NCBI GenBank assembly: GCA_030146605.1
Contig: JASLBO010000247.1
Coordinates: 1 to 6,146 of the forward strand
From: Sphingomonas sp.
Lineage (GTDB): Bacteria > Pseudomonadota > Alphaproteobacteria > Sphingomonadales > Sphingomonadaceae
Length of the DNA: 6,146 bases
Direction: 5' to 3'
Shown here: piece by piece, positions 1 through 5,380 of the stretch
How positions within the stretch are numbered: the first letter of the stretch is position 1
How the letters are laid out: every line of letters starts with the position of its first letter
Program-made: the position numbers and the translations under genes
The notes under the pieces: generated by a model
What the model saw: only the letters and a program-made list of their open reading frames with translations
What the model was told of the DNA's origin: nothing
Databases searched by the model: none

Positions 1-262
1 GCTCGGCTCGGGCGAGCGCATGCAGCGGCCCCGGCTTCATCGCATCGAGCAAAATCTGGGCATCGGCCCATTGGCCGCCGCGGATCGCCGCAAAGACTCT
101 CCGATACCCGCTGCGCTGCTCGGCATCGAGCTGGTCGGGCACGCCGTCGCCGTCGCGCGCCACCGCGGGGGCGGCAGAGCGGTTGTCGGCATTCAGGTCC
201 TCGGCATGGGCAATGCCAGGTAGCGCGAGCAAGGTCGCGGCGATGATGGTACGCTTGATCAC
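1..262 (-). CDS. Exported protein, probable soluble lytic transglycosylase (N-terminal part only)
   Basis: Only about 87 N-terminal codons are present; the gene runs out of the window at position 1. The start is GTG at 262-260, preceded on the minus strand by AGGGGGA at a good ribosome-binding distance. The first 20 residues form a clear Sec signal peptide: basic MIKR, hydrophobic TIIAATLLALPGI, then an AHA cleavage site before EDLN. The mature part contains AIRGGQWADAQILLDAM and GPLHALARAE, a helical-repeat style N-terminus that I recall from sphingomonad periplasmic lytic murein transglycosylases (Slt70-like), which cleave peptidoglycan to 1,6-anhydromuropeptides. The catalytic SLT domain would lie outside the window, so the enzyme name is inference from the N-terminus. 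The GTG start overlaps the stop of the upstream glycosylase-like gene (GTGA, 4 bases), which implies one operon with coupled translation. Another exported helical-repeat protein remains possible. Confidence 0.6.
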   Translation of the reverse strand, partial: MIKRTIIAATLLALPGIAHAEDLNADNRSAAPAVARDGDGVPDQLDAEQRSGYRRVFAAIRGGQWADAQILLDAMKPGPLHALARAE

Positions 263-984
263 TCGGTTGTCCCCCTGCTCAACAGCAGCAGATGCTTCCA
301 GGCTTCGCCCTTGGTGGCCGGCCGCTCCAACAGGAAGCGGGGATGGTAACTCGCCACGGCGATAGTCTTTGCACCGAAATGGTTAACGGGGCGTATAGGG
401 TTTGTTAGGGATTCCCCGTTCGTCTCGATCAGCACACGGTTCGCCGATTGTCCCATTAAAAACAGCCGCTTGGGGCCGAGCAGCGTCAGATGATGCCGCG
501 CCAGCTCGAGCAATCGCGCCTCGTCGTCGGGCGCGATCCGCCCGGTCAGCGGCCGCGCCCAGGCAAGCGGCAGCAGATAGACCGATTCGCGGCTCTGCCC
601 CACTGCGGCGAGCATCCGGTCGAGCAGCCGTCCGGCCGGTCCCGACAGCAGAATTTCGGAATCCCCGGCTTCGGGAACGTCGGTGACGAGCACCCATTCG
701 GCATCCGCGGGGCCGGTCGGGCCCAGCCGCGGCGTGTGCCATTCGGCCTCGGGCGCGGCATCGCCGAGCCGCCACGCGACGAACGCGTCGAGCGTGTCGG
801 GCAACGTTTCGGCCGCCGGTTCCGCTACGGCAGGCTCGCCCGCCGCGAGCGGGGCAGGCGGCGCAGTCCGCGCCAGCCAGTCGCGCGCCTCGTCCTCGAC
901 GAGCATGTCGACCCCGGCGTCGCGCCACCATTCGAGCGCGCTCGCCGCCAGCTTCTGCCAATCCTGAACCGTTTCCCCTCCCAT
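259..984 (-). CDS. Uracil-DNA glycosylase superfamily protein, family 4-like but cysteine-free
   Basis: The product is 241 aa from ATG 984. An in-frame TTG at 1020 would add 12 residues; ATG is preferred because it begins right at MGGETVQDW. Residues 1-40 are helical, about 40-60 are an Ala/Pro/Glu-rich linker, and about 95-240 form a UDG fold. Aligned from memory with Thermus family 4 UDG, motif A (VGEGPG) reads VTDVPE (100-105). It is followed by the conserved GPAGRLLDRMLAAVG helix and VYLLPLAWARPL, where family 4 has VYITN..KCRPP. Then come LGPKRLFLMG and motif B SYHPRFLLERP (212-222), with a conserved HP and a closing K..AWKHL. Family 4 enzymes excise uracil and hold a [4Fe-4S] cluster on four cysteines; this protein has no cysteine at all. 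It is therefore a divergent member and its glycosylase activity is not assured. It overlaps the downstream exported-protein gene by 4 bases. A stretch of rare codons lies near 391-459. Confidence 0.8.
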   Translation of the reverse strand: MGGETVQDWQKLAASALEWWRDAGVDMLVEDEARDWLARTAPPAPLAAGEPAVAEPAAETLPDTLDAFVAWRLGDAAPEAEWHTPRLGPTGPADAEWVLVTDVPEAGDSEILLSGPAGRLLDRMLAAVGQSRESVYLLPLAWARPLTGRIAPDDEARLLELARHHLTLLGPKRLFLMGQSANRVLIETNGESLTNPIRPVNHFGAKTIAVASYHPRFLLERPATKGEAWKHLLLLSRGTTE

Positions 985-1114
985 ACCGACTCTTTGAATC
1001 CTTGTTGACGCGGCGGTCAATCTGCCTCCAATCGCAAGCGGACGGGACGTTGCGGAACCGCGACGACAGGCGCGACGCTACGTCCAGCTAGACGACTCGC
1101 AAGGGATTAAGAGG
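985..1114. promoter_or_regulatory. Divergent promoter region between the glycosylase-like gene and ETF-QO
   Basis: This 130-base gap separates two divergent transcription units and must hold both promoters unless they start elsewhere. It contains TTGACG on the plus strand (1005-1010) and TTGACC on the minus strand (1020-1015). Together they form an inverted repeat TTGAC-N6-GTCAA, and each resembles a sigma-70 -35 box. On the plus strand, TCCAAT at 1027-1032 is a 4/6 match to a -10 box at 16-base spacing. On the minus strand no good -10 is visible, and a start there would leave almost no leader before ATG 984. A second weak inverted pair, GGACGT 1045-1050 and ACGTCC 1080-1085, lies nearer ETF-QO. 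The promoter assignments are tentative. Confidence 0.35.
1101..1106 (+). promoter_or_regulatory. Ribosome binding site of ETF-QO
   Basis: AAGGGA lies 8 bases before ATG 1115. It supports that start over the in-frame ATG at 1133, which has no purine-rich core at a suitable distance. Confidence 0.6.
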
Positions 1115-2770
1115 ATGAGCGAACGAGAGTCGATGCCTTATGACGTCGTGATCGTCGGTGCGGGGCCCGCGGGCCTGTCCGCGGCGATCCGGCTCAAGCA
1201 GCTGGCCGTGGAGCGCGGGCAGGAGCTTTCGGTGTGCATTCTCGAAAAGGGCTCCGAGGTCGGCGCACACATATTGTCGGGCGCGGTGGTCGATCCACGC
1301 GCGCTGGACGAGCTGCTGCCCGACTGGCGGACACAGGATTGCCCGCTCGCGCGCACCCCGGTGACCGAGAACCACCATTGGATCCTGAGCGAAAAGGGCA
1401 AGTCGAGCTTCCCCGAATTCCTCACTCCGCCTTTTCTGCACAACAAGGGCACTTATACCGGGTCGCTCGGCAATCTCTGCCGCTGGCTCGCCGGCAAGGC
1501 CGAGGAACTCGGCGTCGAGATCTTCCCTGGCTTCGCCGCCGCCGAGATCCTCTACAATGAAGACGGCAGCGTGAAGGGCGTCGCCACCGGCGACATGGGC
1601 GTCGCGCGCGACGGCACCCGCAAGCCCGATTACGCCCCCGGCCTCGAGCTGCACGCGAAGTACACCCTGTTCGGCGAAGGCGTGCGCGGCCATCTTTCCA
1701 AGCAGCTCCAGCGCCAGTTCGCGTTGTGCAAGGACGCCGATCCGCAAGTCTACGGCATCGGCATCAAGGAGCTGTGGGACATCGACCCCGCGAAGCACGT
1801 CCCCGGCAAGGTCATCCACACCCAGGGCTGGCCGCTCAAGGAAGGCGAAGCCAATGGCGGCGGCTTCCTCTATCATCAGGCCGACGGGCAGGTGGCGCTC
1901 GGTTTCGTCGTCTGGCTCAACTACAAGAACCCCTATCTCTCGCCCTTCCACGAGATGCAGCGCTGGAAGACCCACCCCGCGATCGCCGAGATCCTGAAGG
2001 GCGCCAAACGCGTCTCCTACGGCGCCCGCGCGATCAGCGACGGCGGCTGGCAGTCGATCCCGAAATTGGTGATGCCCGGCGCGGCGTTGATCGGCGACAC
2101 CGCCGGCTTCCTTAACGTGCCCAGGATCAAGGGCACCCATACTGCGATGAAATCGGGGATGATGGCCGCCGAAGCCGCGTTCGCCGCAGTCGCGGCCGGC
2201 CGCGCCAGCGACGAGCTCACCGCTTACCCCGACGCGTACAAGACCAGCTGGGTCGAGAAGGAACTGCGCGGCGTCCGCAACGTCGTGCCTTTGGTCAAGA
2301 AGTTCGGCGACACCTGGGGCACGATCTTCTCGGGCGCGGCGATGTGGATGGAGCTGATCGGGCTGCGCTGGCCCTTCACGATGAAGCACCACCCCGATCA
2401 CGAGAGCCTGTGGCATGCCAGCCACGCCACGCCGATCGACTATCCCAAGCCCGACGGCGTGCTCACCTTCGACCGCCTCTCCTCGGTGTTCATCTCGAAC
2501 ACCAATCACGAGGAGGACCAGCCGGTCCATCTGACGCTCAAGGATCCCGATATTCCAATCGGTTACAATCTTCCGGTATACGCCGAGCCGGCGCAGCGTT
2601 ACTGTCCGGCCGGTGTCTACGAGGTCGTGGGAGAAGGCGATGATCTGCGCTTCCAGATCAACGCGCAGAATTGCGTCCACTGCAAGACCTGCGACATCAA
2701 GGATCCCACCCAGAACATCAACTGGGTGGTCCCCGAGGGCGGCGGCGGGCCCAATTACCCGAACATGTAG
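1115..2770 (+). CDS. Electron-transfer flavoprotein:ubiquinone oxidoreductase (ETF-QO)
   Basis: The 551-aa product is full length for the family (human ETFDH without its transit peptide is similar). It takes electrons from reduced ETF, which collects them from acyl-CoA and other dehydrogenases, and passes them through FAD and a [4Fe-4S] cluster to ubiquinone at the inner face of the cytoplasmic membrane. Visible marks are the FAD Rossmann loop GAGPAG (15-20) with the ribose-binding Glu44 in CILEKG, and the family signature SGAVVDPRALDELLPDW (about 55-71). GDTAGFLNVPRIKGTHTAMK begins at 327 and is the second FAD contact plus the membrane/quinone region. The C-terminal ferredoxin-like domain has cluster cysteines 497, 520, 523 and 526 (CPAGVYE and CVHCKTCDIKDP). 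The C-terminus GGGGPNYPNM is also typical. The 3' end overlaps or abuts the TPR gene. No ETF subunit genes are in the window. The gene is intact. Confidence 0.97.
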   Translation: MSERESMPYDVVIVGAGPAGLSAAIRLKQLAVERGQELSVCILEKGSEVGAHILSGAVVDPRALDELLPDWRTQDCPLARTPVTENHHWILSEKGKSSFPEFLTPPFLHNKGTYTGSLGNLCRWLAGKAEELGVEIFPGFAAAEILYNEDGSVKGVATGDMGVARDGTRKPDYAPGLELHAKYTLFGEGVRGHLSKQLQRQFALCKDADPQVYGIGIKELWDIDPAKHVPGKVIHTQGWPLKEGEANGGGFLYHQADGQVALGFVVWLNYKNPYLSPFHEMQRWKTHPAIAEILKGAKRVSYGARAISDGGWQSIPKLVMPGAALIGDTAGFLNVPRIKGTHTAMKSGMMAAEAAFAAVAAGRASDELTAYPDAYKTSWVEKELRGVRNVVPLVKKFGDTWGTIFSGAAMWMELIGLRWPFTMKHHPDHESLWHASHATPIDYPKPDGVLTFDRLSSVFISNTNHEEDQPVHLTLKDPDIPIGYNLPVYAEPAQRYCPAGVYEVVGEGDDLRFQINAQNCVHCKTCDIKDPTQNINWVVPEGGGGPNYPNM

Positions 2771-4352
2771 CCTCGTTCTGGCGACGCTCCTCGCCGGAGT
2801 GTCGCCAGCCCAGGCCGCGCCCGATCCGACCGCCTATGTCCGTGCCCGCGCCGCCGATGCGGCGGGCGCGGCGCAGGCGGCTTCGGCGGGCTATGCCGCG
2901 GCACTGACCGCCGCGCCGGGGGACGAAGTCATGGCATTGCGCGCGTATCGCCAGGCGCTCGCCGCAGGCGACTATGCCCTTGCCAGCCGCGCCGGGGCTA
3001 CCCTGGTCAAGGCCGGCGTGGCTCCGCCCGACACTGCATTGCTCGCCTTCGCGATAGCATTGAAGAGCCGCGATCCCGCCGGTGCCGGACGTGCCGCCGA
3101 CCTGCTGGCCAGGGGACCGTTCGATTTTCTCGCCCCCGCGCTCCGGGCATGGCTCGCCTTTGATCGCGGCGAGGACGCGGTGGCGCTGCTCGACGCCGCG
3201 CCGGGCGACGCGCTCGCCCGCCGCTACACCGGCCGGAACCGCATCCTGCTGCTCATTGCCGCGAAGCGCACCGACGAGGCGATGGCCGCGCTCGCCGCGA
3301 GCCTCGCCGCGCAGGACAGCGACGATGTCCGGATCGATGCCGCCTTGCTGCTCGGCCGGACCGGCGCGCGCGATCAGGCGAAGCGGCTGCTCGCCGGCAA
3401 CCGCGCCGAATTCACGCGGCTCCAGAAACAGTTCGGCAGGAAGGGCAAGCCCGATGCCGCCTTCGGCGCGGCGCGCATGTTCCTCGCGCTGGCGGTCGAG
3501 ATCGCCGGCGAGGAGATGCAGCCGCTGTCGGTGGCGCTCACCCGCGCTGCCTTGCTGCTCGATCCGCGCGACGATCGCGCGCGGCTGTTCCTCGCCGAGG
3601 CGCTGTCGCAAGGCGGCTCGCACGATCTCGCGCTCGCCGTCCTCGCCGAGATCCACCGCGACAGCCCCTTTGCGCGTGGCGCCGATGCCGGACGGGTCGC
3701 GGCGCTGCGCCGGGCCGGCCGCCTGCCCGAGGCGCTGATGCTCGCCGGGAAACTGGCGGGCGACGCCGGTGCGACCAGCGCCGATAGCGAGACCTGGGGC
3801 GACATGCTCGTCGATCGGGGCAGCTTCGATCTCGCCGCCGCCGCCTATGCCGCGGCGATCGCGCGTCCCGGCGGCGAGGGCAACTGGATGCTCCATTATC
3901 TGCAGGGCCGCGCGCTCGATCGCGCCGGGCGCTGGAGCGAGGCGCTGCCGGCACTGCAGCGGGCGGTCGCGCTCGGTCCCGAACAGGCTCCCGCGCTCAA
4001 ATATCTCGGTTATGCCCAGGTTGCGCGCGGCGAGAACATGGCGGCGGCGCAGGCGCTGCTCGAGCGGGCCCGCCTGCTCAAGCCCGACGATGCCGAGATC
4101 GCCGATTCACTCGCCTGGGCGCTGTTCCAGCGCGGCGAGGTGGCCAGGGCACTGCCGCTGCTCGAAGAGGCAGTGAAGGGCGATCCTTCCGCCGCGCGCG
4201 CCAACGAGCATCTCGGCGACGCCTATTGGCGCCTCGGCCGGCATTATGAGGCGCGCTATGCGTGGCGCGCCGCGACGCTCACCGCGGAAAACGACGCGAG
4301 CACGCGGCTCGAGGCCAAGCTCGCGCACGGATTGAAGCCGCGGCCGAATTGA
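2754..4352 (+). CDS. Exported TPR-repeat protein (start codon uncertain)
   Basis: From about 2754 the frame encodes some 532 residues. It opens with a signal peptide (TRTCSLVLATLLAGV, then SPAQA before APDP), so a periplasmic location is likely. The rest is Ala/Leu-rich helical repeats. The clearest TPRs are at about 380-413, 414-447, 448-481 and 482-515 (for example YLQGRALDRAGRWSEALPAL and DSLAWALFQRGEVARALPLL). Earlier, weaker helical pairs begin near residue 45. TPR domains are protein-protein scaffolds; no enzyme domain is visible and the role is unknown. No canonical start fits the signal peptide: the only codon directly before it is ATT 2754. ATG 2640, with a good GGAGAAGG site, would add 38 residues inside the ETF-QO gene; GTG 2799 would remove the hydrophobic core. 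The gene ends TGATG, sharing one base with ispE, so it is probably co-transcribed with ETF-QO and ispE. Confidence 0.85.
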   Translation: MTRTCSLVLATLLAGVSPAQAAPDPTAYVRARAADAAGAAQAASAGYAAALTAAPGDEVMALRAYRQALAAGDYALASRAGATLVKAGVAPPDTALLAFAIALKSRDPAGAGRAADLLARGPFDFLAPALRAWLAFDRGEDAVALLDAAPGDALARRYTGRNRILLLIAAKRTDEAMAALAASLAAQDSDDVRIDAALLLGRTGARDQAKRLLAGNRAEFTRLQKQFGRKGKPDAAFGAARMFLALAVEIAGEEMQPLSVALTRAALLLDPRDDRARLFLAEALSQGGSHDLALAVLAEIHRDSPFARGADAGRVAALRRAGRLPEALMLAGKLAGDAGATSADSETWGDMLVDRGSFDLAAAAYAAAIARPGGEGNWMLHYLQGRALDRAGRWSEALPALQRAVALGPEQAPALKYLGYAQVARGENMAAAQALLERARLLKPDDAEIADSLAWALFQRGEVARALPLLEEAVKGDPSAARANEHLGDAYWRLGRHYEARYAWRAATLTAENDASTRLEAKLAHGLKPRPN

Positions 4353-5161
4353 TGCTGACCGAGATCGCGCACGCCAAGCTCAACCTGGCGCTCCATGTCC
4401 GCGCCCGCCGCCCGGACGGCTATCACGAGCTCGAGACCCTGTTCGCGTTCGTCGACTATGGCGACGTGCTGCGCGTGGCCCCGGCGGACGCGCCGGCCTT
4501 CCGCGTCACCGGCCCGTTCGCCAAGGCGCTGAGCGGGGAAGGGGACAATCTCGTCACGCGCGCCGCCGTCCGTTTCGCCGAGGCATTCGGCGGCGGCGCA
4601 CACGCGATCGAGCTGGAGAAGCATTTGCCGGTCGCCTCGGGCATCGGCGGCGGTTCGGCCGATGCGGCCGCCACCTTGCGCGCGCTCGCCCGGCTCCACG
4701 ATGTCGCGCCCGACGACCCGCGCCTCTTCGCCATCGCCGATAGCCTCGGCTCCGACGTTCCCGCCTGTCTGCTCGGCAAGACCGCGCTGGGGAAGGGCAG
4801 GGGCGAGCAGCTCGAACCGGTGGCGGGAATGCCCGGCACCCCGGTGCTGCTGATCAACCCCGGCGTCGCGGTATCGACTGCCGAGGTTTTCCGTCGCTGG
4901 GACGGGGTCGACCGCGGCCCGCTCGGCGCCGATCCGCTGGCCGGGCGCAACGATCTCGAAGCGCCCGCCCGCGCGGTCGCGCCGGTGATCGGCGAGGTGC
5001 TCGAAACACTCGCGGCACAGGGTGGCGTTACCCTTGCGCGCATGTCGGGGTCGGGCGCGACCTGCTTCGCGCTGTTCGACAGCGTCGAGGCATGTTCCGA
5101 CGCCGCAGTCAGCATCGCCCGCCCGGGCTGGTGGAGCGTAGAGACTCGGCTGGCCTCATAG
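4352..5161 (+). CDS. ispE: 4-diphosphocytidyl-2-C-methyl-D-erythritol kinase
   Basis: The 269-aa product is a cytosolic GHMP-family kinase. It phosphorylates the 2-hydroxyl of CDP-methylerythritol with ATP in the MEP pathway to IPP and DMAPP. The N-terminal AKLNLALHV motif holds catalytic Lys9 and substrate-binding Asn11, followed by RRPDGYHELETLF. The ATP-binding loop PVASGIGGGSADAA spans 93-106, with catalytic Asp104 (Asp141 in E. coli). SLGSDVPACLLG (131-142), INPGVAVSTAEVF and NDLEAPA are family blocks, and the C-terminal GHMP motif is MSGSGATCFALF (231-242). The length is slightly below the E. coli enzyme (283 aa), with a short C-terminus after the last motif. ATG 4352 is chosen because it directly precedes the conserved AKLNL block and shares its A with the TGA of the TPR gene, which suggests stop-restart coupling; no separate strong ribosome-binding site is needed. 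It is probably the last gene of its operon, since the repeat element and the recA promoter region follow. Confidence 0.97.
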   Translation: MLTEIAHAKLNLALHVRARRPDGYHELETLFAFVDYGDVLRVAPADAPAFRVTGPFAKALSGEGDNLVTRAAVRFAEAFGGGAHAIELEKHLPVASGIGGGSADAAATLRALARLHDVAPDDPRLFAIADSLGSDVPACLLGKTALGKGRGEQLEPVAGMPGTPVLLINPGVAVSTAEVFRRWDGVDRGPLGADPLAGRNDLEAPARAVAPVIGEVLETLAAQGGVTLARMSGSGATCFALFDSVEACSDAAVSIARPGWWSVETRLAS

Positions 5162-5280
5162 CCGTCATCCCGGCGAAAGCCGGGATCTCAGGCGAAGGCG
5201 CGACCGGCACGGAGCACGCACACCTCGCGGCAGAGTGCAGCTCGGGGCACGAGATCCCGGTCTCCGCGGGAAGACGACAG
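5162..5280. repeat. REP-like inverted-repeat element (GTCATCCCGGCGAAAGCCGG type)
   Basis: The element begins at the base after the ispE stop. Its left arm contains a perfect hairpin, ATCCCGGC-GAAA-GCCGGGAT (5167-5186), an 8-bp stem with a GAAA loop. CCGGGATCTC (5180-5189) is exactly complementary to GAGATCCCGG (5251-5260), and the flanks pair imperfectly out to about 5164 and 5277. The whole is thus a roughly 119-base imperfect palindrome with a 61-base centre. The left arm belongs to a repeat I know as very common in intergenic DNA of sphingomonads and other proteobacteria, often mistranslated as VIPAKAGI. It probably spread as a non-autonomous, RAYT-type or MITE-like element. The hairpin could stabilise the ispE mRNA 3' end or slow transcription, but there is no T-run, so it is not a canonical intrinsic terminator. 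No coding function is supported. Confidence 0.75.
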
Positions 5281-5287
5281 AAAGAAA

Positions 5288-5302
5288 GTTCCCCTCTTGT
5301 TC
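5288..5302 (+). promoter_or_regulatory. LexA (SOS) box upstream of recA
   Basis: GTTC-N7-GTTC fits exactly the direct-repeat operator bound by LexA in alphaproteobacteria. It lies 78 bases before the recA start and within an AT-richer island. It implies that recA is repressed by LexA and induced by DNA damage. The second half-site is also part of an inverted repeat, TTGTTC-CACAA-GAACAA (5297-5313). Confidence 0.85.
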
Positions 5303-5325
5303 CACAAGAACAAATGCTGTACATA
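5297..5325 (+). promoter_or_regulatory. Putative recA promoter overlapping the LexA box
   Basis: TTGTTC (5297-5302) could serve as a -35 box and TACATA (5320-5325) as a -10 box, with a 17-base spacer. Both match consensus poorly (3/6 each); CATACT at 5322-5327 is an alternative -10. The overlap of the -35 with the LexA box would explain repression. Transcription would begin near 5332, giving a leader of about 50 bases. Confidence 0.35.
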
Positions 5326-5380
5326 CTGCACGGACGCAGTTGAACCATGGGGTCAAACCCTCTAGCGACGGGATACGAAA

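Noticed and set aside
490..1008. A 172-codon plus-strand open frame opposite the glycosylase-like gene
   Set aside because: Arg/Pro/Gly-rich shadow with no domain; the minus strand carries the recognisable UDG-fold motifs.
1088..2680. A 530-codon open frame on the minus strand opposite ETF-QO
   Set aside because: It mirrors a strongly coding GC-rich gene; the translation has no recognisable domain, while the plus strand encodes an intact, conserved ETF-QO. Long antisense frames are expected at this GC content.
2718..3896. A 392-codon open frame on the minus strand opposite the TPR gene
   Set aside because: Low-complexity Arg/Gly/Ala translation typical of an antisense shadow; the plus strand shows clear TPR repeats and a signal peptide.
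5167..5186. Hairpin after ispE as an intrinsic terminator
   Set aside because: The stem is strong but is followed by CTCAGG with no T-run; it is better explained as one arm of the repeat element.
5092..5348. Short open frames on both strands across the ispE-recA gap
   Set aside because: They translate the repeat element (VIPAKAGI-type peptide) and the recA promoter region, and are a known source of false gene calls.
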